DNA of 64,000 nucleotides from Cyclaneusma minus (taxonomy: Eukaryota; Ascomycota; Leotiomycetes; Marthamycetales; Marthamycetaceae), in contig JAKZHN010000005.1 of assembly GCA_037179335.1 (NCBI GenBank), positions 1,054,001-1,118,000 on the forward strand, given 5' to 3'. Positions within the stretch are counted from its first letter, which is position 1, and each line of letters opens with the position of its first letter. Below the pieces are notes generated by a model. The model saw nothing but the letters and a program-made list of their open reading frames with translations. It did not search any database and had not been told where the DNA came from. The position numbers were made by a program, and so were the translations under genes. Positions 35,435-47,105 of the stretch are shown here, one piece after another.

Positions 35435-37559
35435 ATGCTCGGCACTCACTTCAATGCCATGAACACTATGGCAGATGCAGACCCCACCCACCACTCCGAC
35501 GAGGGCTCAAATCGAGGATCCAGGACACCCGGATCGAAGTCACCGTCCAAGAGACGCTCATGGTCAGACGGGGCCGGGTCGACCCACAATCAGCCAATCT
35601 TGTCCCCGTCTCCAAAATTCAGAGAACCGCAGAAGCACAGCTCAAAAGACGATACCGAGCTAGATAGTCCAACCACTCCGCGACGGCCTGCAATCGCGCG
35701 TGGCCTTTCGCTTCAGATGCCGCCGCGAGAATTTCCACCCGCCGCCGACCTCAATCCTCTGTCGCCAAAGCCTCTGTCACCGAGACTGGACCCTGCCGAC
35801 ACCTATGGATCGCCCGCCAGTATTTTACCGAGACGATCGCGTGGCCTGGACTTCTCGAGAGCCGCGACAAATCTCCACCACTCGACCCTCGCCGAGCCTT
35901 CCTCCCCGGAAGCCTCGCCTACATTTGCGGGAAGAGCTATGAATATTCCAGGCAGAAGGAACGGTTCACATCTGGCCGGCGGTACAGGTTCACCAAGCGG
36001 CAACGGAAATTCCTTGTGGTCATCCATGGGCACCTCTGATCGCGCGAACGTGTCCGGTTCACTTGGTAGTATCAATATGCTAGGCTCCGACTCATCCGAC
36101 AGCGGCTCTGGTGATGAAGACCTTATGGACGCCGACGACATGGAAGCAATTATGAGCACTCCACAAGTCGACAAAGGCGCTTCGACTTTCGGTAACGAAA
36201 ATCATGCCTTAGCAAGCCCAGGCACGAGCTGGATGGGTGCGCCGTCGCATACCACCAATAGTTTTATGAGCATTCAACGAGCAAGACTGCGCCATGGAAA
36301 TAGGAGGAAGAGTAGGAAGAGTTCTAGCAGTGGTAGTAGCTCTATGGCCAGCCCAATGTCGAAGTCTCCACCGGCGATGAGAAGTATTGAGAGCATGGGC
36401 AACGCGCTCCAGAATAACAGTTTCCAATCGCGACGTGAGAGTATCAGTTGGGCCGCGAACCAGCTTCACATCTCGGGACACTTGTCTGGCAGCGAAAGTG
36501 ATGACAGTACTCGGAGAAACACGCTGGAGAACATGGACGGCAACCCTGTCACTCCGAGTCGCGACGGCCAACGCGGAGTCATTCGTAGGGTCGTGACTCG
36601 GCGTGGTAACCTGCTGGTATGTTCACCATTACCTTGCTCTCTAAATTGACCACTGCTGATTGTCGCAGCCCAAGACCAAAGGCTTTGCGCGAATCCGCGC
36701 TGCCCTGGCCGAAGAGGGCGCTCCCATCGAAAGCGAAGTACGCCGCGAAGCCGACGTGATCCGACAAGTCCGTGAAAGCGACATGGACCTCGAGCCACGC
36801 TACAGCGCAGCGCAATCGAACTCGAGTACAGCCCAACCCTCCCCCAGTCTACACCCTACCACCTCCAACGAAGCGCTTGAAGACATCCCTGAAGATGACA
36901 TGATGACCGACACGGCCTCCCCCGGCAATCTCTCCGGCTCCTTCAAAGAACAAGCTATGCGCAATTCCAGAGGCAAAGAGTTCTGGAACAGCTACACCGA
37001 GCAGAATAACCAAACACCCCCACCACCCACCTTCCTCCCCCACGGCAGCTCCTCTGGCATGAGCGACGACATGGCCATGGACTTCACACCGCCCTCCTCC
37101 CTTCACTCCTCCTCGCACACCTTCTTCCCGCCGCCTCAGCCACACACCCCCGACGACCCCGCCACCGCATCCAGCACCATGCAAAGCGCGCTCAACATGG
37201 CCTCCTCATCCAACACCAACATCAACGGCCACACGCAAGCTGACATCTCGCGCAAAGTAAACAAGCGACGTCGCGACTGCGACGATTTCTCAGACCTCGA
37301 TGCGAGTACTTGGAAAAGACGTGCTGTGAGTCCGGGAATGAGTTTGCATAATAGTCCGGTGCTGCAGAGTCCTATGCAGAGAGATGTGAATCCCTGGGGT
37401 CCGGGGGGGACGCCGGGTATGGAGAGGGATAGGGAGGGGAGTGGGGGTTCGCAGGCGAGTGAGAGGAGGGGAAATGGTGTGGGAGTGGGGACGAAGAGGG
37501 TGGGGTTGCAGGGGATGGTGGATACGAATGATGGGTTGATGAAAATGAGTATTGAGTGA
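35435..37559 (+). CDS. conserved Ser/Pro-rich, probably nuclear protein
   Basis: Exons 35435-36616 and 36669-37559 (52-base intron, GTATGT..GCTGAT..CGCAG) give 690 residues. Most of the protein is Ser/Pro/Gly-rich and probably disordered, with basic patches (SKSPSKRRSWSD, NKRRRDCDDFSD, WKRRAVSPG) that look like nuclear localisation signals, and many SP/TP sites. The conserved core straddles the splice junction: RRVVTRRGNLL then PKTKGFARIRAALAEEGAPI and ESEVRREADVIRQVRESDMD. I believe this core recurs in many filamentous ascomycetes but cannot attach a name; a cell-cycle or transcription role is only a guess from composition. The start could also be the in-frame ATG at 35459; 35435 has the better context (CACCATG). 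The C-terminal part is Gly-rich (TPGMERDREGSGGSQ). Confidence 0.78.
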
Positions 37560-38023
37560 GATAAGCTGTTGGTTGGGGTGGGCAGGAGGTGGTTGCAAAC
37601 TCGCCAGTATGGCAGGGCATATGAGGAGGAGACTGCGGTATTGTACGGATTTTGGGGTCTTTTTTTCTTTTTACTAGCACACTCGGCTGAAATGGCGCTG
37701 TATCCGGGAAGGCATGGCTTGTTTGCATTTAGCAGGGAGTTAAAGAAACAAGCGTCTTTCTCGTTATCACCTGGCGCAAGTCATATGCTTTGCTTTCTGC
37801 TGATCAGGGACGGGTATACCCCGGGAGGCGCTTTTGGCCGAGGAGATAATTCATGTCATAATCTCTTCTGTAGTTAATTTTTGAAGGAACATATTCGATC
37901 CCCTGTCTAACCAAGTGCGTGGATGTCACGGGGCCGGTCCCATCGAACACGTGCCATCCACCGCATAATCCCAAACACTTGGACTTTCGAGGTTCACAGA
38001 GTTGCTCGCTTGCTCGCTCAGGG
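37560..38023. other. 3' flank of the gene at 35435; array 2 begins at its right end
   Basis: About 460 bases with no gene. CACGTG occurs near 37950. The text CAGAGTTGCTCGCTTGCTCGC just before 38024 matches the sequence preceding the next plus-strand TATA boxes, marking the left edge of array 2. Confidence 0.4.
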
Positions 38024-39060
38024 TATAAATACCTCCCAGCCATCGCCGCCAGATTGAACCTCAATCAAGAGTCCTTTGCTCGGGTGGCCTCACGAAGGAT
38101 CGACTGGACGACTACCGAGATCTCTTCGAGCACTCACCGCTTTCCCCCAACACAAGCCTGTGGAAAGTTTTCTACTTCGAGTCGCAGTCTAGGATATACT
38201 TACTACCTGCCTCTCCTACTGTCTGCGAAATATATCCACTGCCACAACTCTGGACCTGCTGTCGCTCGACAAGTCGTTCGCCAAACGCCCAGAGAGTTAG
38301 GGCAGAGTCTACAAAGTTGCTCGCTTGCTTGCGAAAGTATAAATATCTCCAGCATACCCGCTAGATGAACCTCGACAAGGAGAGATTCCTGCGCGGCACC
38401 CCACGGAGAAGCGAGTGCCAAAAATCTCTTCAAGCACTCGCCGCCGTCTCGCTATCTTCGACGAAAATCCTGGTCCCCAAGCCAAGGTTCCAACCCAAGC
38501 CTGCGGTAGCTTTCTATATTGAGCGCATGTTCTACGATACACTGCCTGCCTCCCTCCTGCCATCTGCGAAATATATCTACCGTCGTGCCACTGTCCCCCT
38601 GTCGCTCGAATCCGTTCGCGCCAAAATCGCCTGAACGGGAAGGACAAAGTCCACTGAGCTTTTCGCTTGCTCGCGAAAGGTATAAATATCTCCAGCATAC
38701 CTGCTAGATGAACCTCAGCCAGAATTCCAGCCACAATACAAATTCAGGAAGGATCGAATAATAGAGATATCTTTGAGCTGAACGTGCAAAAACGAGTATT
38801 TGTTGCGGTGTCCAGGTATCTTCGATAGACTTCGCGGTTTGAAAAGCTAAGGTAGCGACGGCGTTTTATACGATATGATATGCCACCTCCATCCTCTCCT
38901 ACCGCTACGACACACAGCCACCACCACAAACCTCGACCTGCTGTCGCCCGACTCTCTGCCTGTCAAGCGCCCGGCGCCCGGGTGGTAGGGACAAAGTCCC
39001 CAAAGTTGCTCTCTCAGGGTATAAATATCTCCTCATGATTTCCACTAGCTGGACCTTAAT
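38024..39060 (+). repeat. array 2, part A: four plus-strand TATA units
   Basis: TATAAATA occurs at 38024, 38338, 38681 and 39020 (spacing 314, 343, 339). The boxes are preceded by AGTTGCTCGCTTGCTYGC-like text and mostly followed by TCTCCAGCATAC and then AGATGAACCTC. CTGTCGC sites lie about 40-100 bases upstream of the last three boxes (for example CTGTCGCTCGA at about 38259 and 38599, CTGTCGCCCGA at about 38941). A second shared element, GCGAAATATATCYACYG, lies upstream of the CTGTCGC site in units 2 and 3. These are close copies of one another, unlike the more diverged units to the right. Confidence 0.85.
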
Positions 39061-42000
39061 GAGAGATTCCGAGATGATTGGAGATTACGAAGAATCGAGT
39101 GCTAAGGATCTCGTTGAGGGCTCGCTGCAGTCCCGGTGGCTTTGCCAGACACCATATGAGGGGAAAGAGGAGGCGTATTTATACTTGGAACTGAGCCCTG
39201 AGGGTCAGAACAAAGGTACTTACTCTTTCACTGTCGTGAGCACTGTCCACCGCCTAGGTATCTTGAAACTGGAAGCTGGGCTTTTTGTCTGCTTGTGAGT
39301 GTCGTGCACCATGCAGCAAATGTGTTTCGTGTGACTGAGTTTTCCTTTGGAAGAGGAAAGGGAGAGAGGAACGGGTATTTATACTAGAGACTAGGGGAGT
39401 GCTTGCTGGTCTGCTATTGCAGGAGAAGACTCAGAAGAGACAGTTTGCCGTCATATCGCGCTCCCTGTCGTTGCTCGCGCCAACTGTCACCGCGCGAATC
39501 CAACATTGAAGTGTGTGGTGGCGAGAGCAAAGAGAGTCTCGGAGTCTCCCATGTTTCAGTTCTTACGCTTTTACCATCTCACAAGTGGGAATTGTAGCTT
39601 CTCGCACATTGTAACTGTGCTGTGCGCAACAAATTACTAGACGTCAATCAAATCTGAGTCTGCCTTCTCTCTGAGGAGAGGCAAGAAGAAGGGAAGGAGG
39701 AGGATACTTATATCTGGGAAGTGTGAGACTCGAAACGAGTTGTTCTTCTGGTTCTAAGAAAGAGATGGCTTGCTGTCATGCCGCTTTCCTGCCGTTGCCC
39801 ACACCAACCGCCACCGACTTGAAACCAAGGCTGACGTGCGTGGTGTAAGAAGCAAAGAAAGTCACAGAGTCTCCCATGTTTCAGTTCTTGCGCTTTTACA
39901 CTCTCAAAAATCGAAGTTTTAGCATCTCACGGGCACTCTTCGACTCTTGTAATCGCCCTTACCCTAACGCAACAAATCACTAGACGTGTTATTAGCAATA
40001 TGCCCAAATAACTCTGAAGAGAAGCAGGAAGAAGGTAAACATGCATATTTATACCTGGGAAGCTTGAAAATCGAGGCTAGTGGTCCTTCTGTTTCTAAGA
40101 CGAAGTACATGGTTCGCCGCCATGCCGCTCACCCTGCCTTTGCTCAAGCTCACGGCCACCGATGTGAAGCAGGACTGGCGTTTGTGGTGGAGAAAGCAAG
40201 CGTCGGCACAATATCTTGCGTATTTTCGTTTCCAGAATCCAGAAATTCCTACCTTGCAAGTCGATGATAGCTCTTAGACTCACGTTAGCGTACCGTACCT
40301 TACAGCACAGGAAAATGTTGTTTGGAGACGTAGAAGATTTTCTATAGGATTCTTAGGGGCCAAAGAAAGTGTATATTCAAATATACGTGAAAGACTGAGA
40401 CTTGGGCATGCTGCAACGTATTTGCTGTTCTAGGCCTTGGTTCTACAGGTGGACAGATACCCGTTGTCGCAGTTGTTCCCCGTTACTGGAAGATGAACTT
40501 ATTGTCAGAAGGATAAGCAAGCTCCAAGACCAAAGCACGCAAACTTCAAACTAGTTTCTGTTCTGAGCCTGGTTCGACAGATGAATGAGACATTCGCCGT
40601 CCTAGTTGCTATCTGTTCGATTCCCGGTCAAGCCGTGATATCGAGGTAGGAAAGCAGCGTGAAGCATGCGCACTGCTTTGCTATTTCTGGGAGCGACTAC
40701 CACCATGATGTTACTGCTGTCATAGCGCTAGGCAACTGTCGTTAATGAGTAGCGTCTTGATTTTCTCAAATTCCCAGTGCTACTTCGCTCTATGACAGCA
40801 GATCGACAGCCTAGAAGCATACCTAGAAGGTAAACTGTTGAAACGAAGACATCGTTATTGACATTGTGTAATAGCCTTCGTTTCCGTCAGTAATTAGTAG
40901 TGAAGCAGATCGCGGGTAAATCTTATTGAGAAAAAAGAAAGAAAGAGAAGGGAACAAGGAGTAGCAGTATTTATGCCCGTCTGCTAATGTTACAATCTTG
41001 GCAGAAAGTACAGCTTGACTGTATTGGTCCTGCTTAGCTTCTGACCCGCTGTCCCTGAGACCCACAGCAGGCAGAGGATCTTCCCAGAACTAACAACTTC
41101 AAATCTGCTATCCAGGGAGCAGTTGGGGGGCATACAAGCCCTACCGCCGGGGTTGGTGAAATTGTGTCTGCGAAGGCAGATCTTTCACAGGCATAATGCT
41201 GTTCTTTGATATGGTCAATATTGGAAAAAGACAGGGAATAGAAGAATCATGCGTATTTGTACTCTGACTATGTCGAATAGAACAAGCGAGAAAAGACAAC
41301 GTACATTATCCGGTTTCACGAAACATCTGCTCATTATCTGGTATTCGCCACTCACTCTTCATTTTCTGGTTTCCATCGCCATGTGTTTTTGTTGCTGTCA
41401 CGTCACTAATCAGTTAACAGGCACAAGAAAGCTTTCTAAACATGAGGAAATCTAACTGAGCTGCATGATAGTTCTTCTGTTGTGAAAGCATCCCAAAAAC
41501 ATGTACCGAGGTTCACATTCAAGGGAAAGCTCGGACAGTGAGGAAAGGAGCCCCGTGAGTCGTCACATCGCATTAGACTTTCGCTTTCGTCACGGTGTCG
41601 ACCCTTCCGTTTCTGGGAAGCAGTATGAGGAGGTAAGATTAAGGCGTATTTATACCTGTGGTGACTCTGGTGGTGAAAGGGCAGCTCTTCTGGGTAAGTA
41701 ATTCCCATCCCAGCTTCTACTGCCCCTGACAATACACCACCGCCGTATAATCTTCTCACTGTCGCCAAATGTACCGGCTGCCGTGGGACCAAGACACCAC
41801 TTTTTCTTCAGCAATCCGCCAGGCAAGTACAAACACAATGCTAGGAGTTGCTTCCAAATTCCGAGTCTTGAGAGTCAAAGTCAAGAATTCCAAAACTCCC
41901 AATATGTAGGAGAGAGCTCTCGTGCCTGCTCTCGCACGTCGCAGGTCACCATTCGATTTGAGCTAGGCATATTCTTTCTTGGAAGAAGAAGTCGAAGAAG

Positions 42001-43572
42001 GGGAACCAGAGAAGTATTTATAGCCATTTCCTGTCAGTTGTCAGAGAAAACTGGCTTGTAGGATTCTCATCCTTGCCCTGTGATGTCTCTGCAAATATTG
42101 ACCGCCGCATCGTCTTCTCACTGTCGCAAAGCCTCTCAAGTGTCATAAGACTAACAAAACAAATAGATCCTCAGGTTATGGCTGTGACGGACACCTAGCT
42201 GTGACGGACACCTAGCTGTATGATGATGTGACGGAGTCCAAGTCAGAAATTACCAGAATCAGGAAGCTCAGAAGGAAAATTCTGCGCTGTCTCACTGCTC
42301 ACAGACGTCTGGCAGGTAGACTATCTGTCCTTTCCTTGGAAAGGAAGGGTGAGACTGGTAGGAGTAGGGCTATTTATACCTATCAGCCTGAGCTGGATTG
42401 CTGGAAAGAACTTCTATCATTCCTCTATCTGACCTCTGCTGTCCCCAACGATACCTACCGCCAGTTCTGCCATCTACTGTCGTAGACAATCCCAACTGTC
42501 ACGAGAAACAGTTTCTGGATGCTCAAATCAAGTAGAAATCTAGATTGTACTTTGATCTCTACTTTCTAAGGTTCGGCTTGAAGTCTCTGAGATACAAGAT
42601 TGGCAAAACGTGTGTGCGGAAGATTCACTGTTCTTGCGACAGTAGCGTTCAATCGGTTGGTTGGATCTCCTTAGAGAAGCTTAAGGGAAAAGAAAGAATG
42701 GCAAGAGGAGGGACATTTATACCTGTACCCCGAGACTCAATGATCCTAGGATCATAGAGGATCATGTGCGATTATCAGGTGCAAGTCCCAAGCTTGGAAA
42801 TGGGTATAAATAGATAAACTCCAACAACTGAAGACGACAACTTCAAACTCGGAAACCGAAACAACCATGGCAATTAGTCTCATTTGATACCCATCACAAA
42901 GGAATAAGTGGTTGCTATGCGGTCGAGCCTGCTTTCTCAAAGCATTATCTGCGTTATCAAAATTGACCAGCTCTTTCTGCTCTGGTTGTATCCAAAGATC
43001 ACCTAGGAATCTAGGATTCAGTTTTACATGATCACACTGTTGTCATGGGACATGCCTATCGCCGAAAGAACAGTCTCTTTCGCTGGGTTGACCTTGAATT
43101 TCAGAATTTCTGGAGTTCAAGTCAGAGAGTACCAGATCTGAGATTCCAGGAGCAGGCGCTTGTGTTTGCTCTCGAACGTAGCAATATTGACAGTCAGGTT
43201 GCTCCTTGAGAGGAAAAGCAAAGAAAGGGAGGAACGCTCACGGCTATTTATACCTTACTACCCTCAGAAGGAAGGAAAATCTCCCGTCGTTCCCGACAGT
43301 GCCTACCGTCAGCCTTGCAAGCTACTGTCACAAAACGCTCAAACTGTCGTAATAATGATGGAACTTAGGAAGTTCCAGATATGGTAGACAACAAAGCCGA
43401 ATAGCGATCCAGAGGTTTGAAGTGGAATTCCCTGGCTTCTGGGGCCCAGGAATTCGCTAATCATTCGTCTAGAAGAAAAGAGTTTCTACGCTTGCTACAT
43501 CTCGGACTTCTCAGACGCGGCTTGTACTCCGAAGAAAGAAGAGGAGGCAGAGAAAGAGGAGAGATATTTATA
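38864..43572 (-). repeat. array 2, part B: minus-strand TATA units
   Basis: Plus-strand TATTTATA (TATAAATA on the minus strand) or close variants start at 38864 (TTTTATA), 39176, 39376, 39705, 40046, 40968, 41254, 41647, 42015, 42371, 42714, 43245 and 43565. Spacing is mostly 285-395 bases; one unit near 40370 has lost its box. Several sit in GAGG-GTATTTATACCTG context. Clusters of CTGTC, CCGTC or CCGCC direct repeats lie about 70-140 bases above (upstream on the minus strand): 39233-39260, 39447-39490, 39776-39830, 41725-41765, 42095-42130, 42435-42490 and 43284-43350. No protein-coding gene is supported; reading frames stay under 140 codons and are not shared between units. Confidence 0.8.
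42714..42812. promoter_or_regulatory. transitional divergent TATA pair
   Basis: A minus-strand box at 42714-42721 and plus-strand TATAAATA at 42805-42812 face away from each other. Between them is CATGTG instead of CACGTG, then GTGCAAGTCCCAAGCTTGG, a variant of the AGTGCCAAGC box of the modules to the right. Confidence 0.65.
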
Positions 43573-43661
43573 CCTGCGCCCAGGACTCGCTCGCACTAAC
43601 TTCGCGAAGGGTCACGTGCAGCAAACAACTGCAAGTGCCAAGCTTTTCATGGGTATATATA
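43565..43661. promoter_or_regulatory. divergent promoter module 1
   Basis: Minus TATA 43565-43572 (TATTTATACCTG in plus text), CACGTG 43613-43618, AGTGCCAAGCTT, plus TATA 43654-43661 (GGGTATATATAGC). The two boxes lie about 90 bases apart and point outward. Confidence 0.75.
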
Positions 43662-43885
43662 GCTCCTACAGTGTGGATCAAAACCAGCAGTATTGGAGAG
43701 ATCGCGATCGGTGGCTCATGATCGATTTGGTTACTTGGTATCACCAAGGAATCACCTTTCGCTATACCGTTTTAGCTTGCTCTCAAAGCAGTGTTTGTGG
43801 TCCCAGAAAGCTTGAGTAGATTAGGAAATGGGCTCGTTCCAGCGCTGTTGCTTTGAGTATATGGCAAGACAGGGGAGGGGGCTCG

Positions 43886-43929
43886 CTGTCGTATGATTAC
43901 ATTGCTGTCATACGATGTATCTAGCGCCG
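43886..43929 (+). promoter_or_regulatory. three 19-base-spaced CYGYCG-type sites
   Basis: CTGTCG at 43886, CTGTCA at 43905 and GCGCCG at 43924, each 19 bases apart. The element lies roughly midway between the plus TATA of module 1 and the minus TATA of module 2. Confidence 0.7.
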
Positions 43930-44173
43930 AAAGAAACAATCTCTGTCGTTTGGGTCATGATCTGTCAATAGAGTTTTTGGCTTTTGTAGGGCTCGAATCT
44001 TCAATTCTATTCTTGCAGGAGGATCAGCAGAACGGACTACTCAGGGGCAATACAGATGGTTGCTGTAAGAGCTTCGAGCTTTTAATCATCTCTGTTCTTT
44101 AGGTGAGAAACTAAGACGGGGCTTGAAAAAATTCGAAGAATTGAGGAAGAAAAGCTCGGTGAGCAGGAGACCA

Positions 44174-44270
44174 TACTTGTACCTGCGCCCAGCATTCGAA
44201 AGCGCTAACTTTATAGATCATCACGTGCATTCATTAACGGTAAGCGCCAAGCTTGGAATGGGTATAAATA
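44174..44270. promoter_or_regulatory. divergent promoter module 2
   Basis: Minus TATA variant TACTTGTA at 44174-44181, CACGTG 44222-44227, AGCGCCAAGCTTGG, plus TATAAATA 44263-44270. Same order and spacing as module 1. Confidence 0.72.
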
Positions 44271-44488
44271 GTCTCCATAGCATGAACTAGACATCACAGC
44301 AGCTACTGCTTCGTCTCTCGCGGCCAACCACTTGGCCTCGATTGCTCGCATCCGTGATAGTGTCTGCTTCATCTAAGGTATTGTTTGCCTTCTCAGGAGC
44401 CCTGAGTATCTAATTTGAGACTTGGATAGCTGGCTTGATTCCAGCTTTTTGCTCGCTCTAACCACATGGCGAGAAGACAGGGAGTTCA

Positions 44489-44532
44489 CTGTCGTATGAT
44501 CACACTGCTGTCAATCCCCATGTCTACCGCCG
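44489..44532 (+). promoter_or_regulatory. three 19-base-spaced CYGYCG-type sites
   Basis: CTGTCG at 44489, CTGTCA at 44508 and CCGCCG at 44527, exactly 19 bases apart. This is the clearest example of the phased element. Confidence 0.75.
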
Positions 44533-44771
44533 AAAGTAAAAAATCTCTGTCGTTTGGACTGAACTCACCCGATAACTTTCTGGCTTTTGCGACACCCAGA
44601 AATTCAATGTTTTGCGCGAAGAGCAAAAGAACAGGATAACTAAGGGTATCTAATAGAGAACATGGCGTCAACTGTTCTTATGTCGTTCTACTTTCAGATC
44701 GTCGCCCAAGTGTTCCCTAATTTCTGTCTTTGTGGGATTGAAGAAGAAAATTTCAGGGGAGGGTGGGGACA

Positions 44772-44879
44772 AATTTATACCTGTAGGCTGCACCCAAGAC
44801 TTACGGAAGCCCAACGCCAGGGTTACAAAGAGTCACGTGCAGCGACCAGCTGGAAGTGCGAAGCTAAAGGGGTATAAAG
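44772..44879. promoter_or_regulatory. divergent promoter module 3
   Basis: Minus TATA variant 44772-44779, CACGTG 44834-44839, AAGTGCGAAGC, plus TATAAAG 44873-44879. Confidence 0.72.
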
Positions 44880-45068
44880 AGCCTCCATATTGTGGATAGA
44901 GAGATCCAGAAACACAGCCGTGCGCCCTTCTTCTGCACTTGTCGTCAAACACTTGCAAAAGTGTATGCTTTCTAGGAGTAGCATCTACAATTCTCAGAAC
45001 CATCTCTCTTTAGCAATTTGAACAGCTGAACAATTTCCAGTTTTTTTAAACAGAGCGGTAGGGAGTTA

Positions 45069-45111
45069 CTGTCATATGACCGTACTGCTGTCGTGACCAT
45101 GCCTACCGCCG
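45069..45111 (+). promoter_or_regulatory. three phased CYGYCG-type sites
   Basis: CTGTCA at 45069, CTGTCG at 45088 and CCGCCG at 45106 (19 and 18 bases apart). Confidence 0.7.
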
Positions 45112-45322
45112 AAAGAGCAATTTCGGTCATTTGCGTCCACTCAAGGGATTTGACTTTGGACTCTTCGAAGTTGAATCCTATTAGAGACCAAAGCATTGTC
45201 ATCTCATACCCATACCTTGCACGATCAACCAGAGACCAGAGCACCCATATTTAGTCACATAATAAACCTTGCACGCTGTTTCTCTTTCTTGAGGAAGGAA
45301 AGTTCAGTGAAGGAATTCGCAA

Positions 45323-45436
45323 TATTTATACCCGTACCTCGAAGTTCGAGAACGCTGACTCCATACCTTCTCTAAGTGGTCACGTGCAGCGAGCAAACTG
45401 AAATGCCAAGCGTCGAAAATCCAACGGGTATATATA
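45323..45436. promoter_or_regulatory. divergent promoter module 4
   Basis: Minus TATTTATA 45323-45330, CACGTG 45381-45386, AATGCCAAGCGTCG, plus TATATATA 45429-45436 (GGGTATATATAGCG). Confidence 0.75.
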
Positions 45437-45917
45437 GCGTCTCTGGCACGGTTGAAAGCAGCAATCAAGAAAACGGAAGGGTTGAATCTTCAAGTTCTTG
45501 CAGCCAGGATTTGCTTCCTCAGAAGTAGCACGAATGCCTCTCCTCAAAATTTCAGAAGCCCTAGACGATTGGCATAACTTTCTTAACATTCAGTCTTAGT
45601 CTTCACCCCGAGCAACGTTTCCATTGCTGCATGCTCACACTGCCGTAATGTCCCATTCCCACCATCGCAAGCAGAGACCAGTGTCAGGCCGGCCTCTCGA
45701 CATTCGACAAGACCTTTTGCCACTGAGGTTCGGTATTTGGAAACGGCCAAAGCGAATATCCGCAGCAACGGCACACGTCAACTATTTCACAAGGACCGAA
45801 AGCTCCATTTGCAAGTTCTGTACAAGGCAAATGCCATGCTCACCACATTCGCTGCAACCTGAATTTAGCAAGAAAGTTGCGTTCACTTGCGGAGAAGAGA
45901 GTGGTGTTACGTGCCCG

Positions 45918-46021
45918 TATTTATACCCATGTCCAAGGCTCGAAAATGCTAATTCTGGAAAAAAATCACGTGCAAAAGCAACAAGCCGACTACAGTACCA
46001 GGCTTTGGGCGGGTATATATA
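45918..46021. promoter_or_regulatory. divergent promoter module 5
   Basis: Minus TATTTATA 45918-45925, CACGTG 45967-45972, plus TATATATA 46014-46021 (GGGTATATATAGCG, identical to module 4). Confidence 0.75.
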
Positions 46022-46494
46022 GCGTCCCTGCTATAGGTTAGAATGGGCCATTAACAAAAAAAATGCACAGATTACAGGAAGCAGAATATGCTCTGATAAT
46101 ATTTGCTTGCTCAAAAGTGGTACCAGTGCTTGCCTTCTCGGGATATAAGACTTTAGAAAGTCTGTGGCTGATTGCCATAAGTTAGCGTATAGTCCAAGAC
46201 TCCGGCTTCAGTAGCCTTTACTGCCACATGATCACACTGCTGCCATGCTATATTCCTATCATCGAAAGCAAAGACTAGTGCCAGGTCTTTGGAATTTCGA
46301 AAACGCTTTTTTGCTAAGCACTTGCCGAGGTTTTGGAAATGGAATATCCACAACGGAGGAATACAGCGACTAGGGTACTTTACAAGGAACGAAACCTCTG
46401 TTGCAAGTCTGTCCAAAGCAAATGCCACACTCGTGGACTCGATCGGTATTGGTACTGAACTTGGAGAGAGAGAGTTGTAGAGAAGGGAGAGCGA

Positions 46495-46610
46495 TATTTA
46501 TACCTGTGCCCAGCCCGGGCCTCGAGGACGCCAACTTTGTAACTTCCAAGGAATCACGTGCAACGAGCAACAAGCAGGCGAAACTGCCAAGCCTTCGAGG
46601 AATATATATA
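46495..46610. promoter_or_regulatory. divergent promoter module 6
   Basis: Minus TATTTATA 46495-46502 followed by CCTG, CACGTG 46555-46560, ACTGCCAAGCCTTCG, plus ATATATATAGC at 46602-46612. Confidence 0.75.
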
Positions 46611-47105
46611 GCTCCCATGATGTGGATTAGAATGGACCATGGACTTCTTCGCACAACATATGGAAGTAGCACTTTCTCTGGCAGGACTTGCTTGTCTCAA
46701 AAGTAGTGCCAGTGTTTGGTTTTTCTCGAGACACAAGACTTCAGAAGTCTCAGGCTGATTGCTATAAGTTAGCATACCTTACATAGTGATACGGTAGTAT
46801 CCAGTCCTAAGCTTTGCCCCGGACGATGTTTCACTGTTGTATGCTCACACTGCTGTCATGCCACGCTCCTACTGTCGAAAGCACACTTTAGTATCAGTCA
46901 TTCGGAATTTCGAAATGAACTATTTGCTTCCCAGATATTACTATTAGCCATCGTATATGAGCAGCAAGAGACTATGGTAATAATGACTCCCGTCGTTAAG
47001 GAACCGAATCTCTGATGCGAGTCTGTCCAAAGCGAATGCCATGGGATTGCTTCCACAGCGTTGTTGAGCTTGAAGAGAAAGGTGTAAGGAAGGGACTAAG
47101 CAGAT

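Noticed and set aside
45835..47042. Apparent shared micro-ORF start (MAFALDRLA-like) in three array-2 units
   Set aside because: The shared DNA GGCATTYGCYTTG begins with ATG at 47042 and 45837 but GTG at 46428, and the frame is shifted by an indel in the 45.8 kb copy, so a conserved DNA element explains it better than a peptide.
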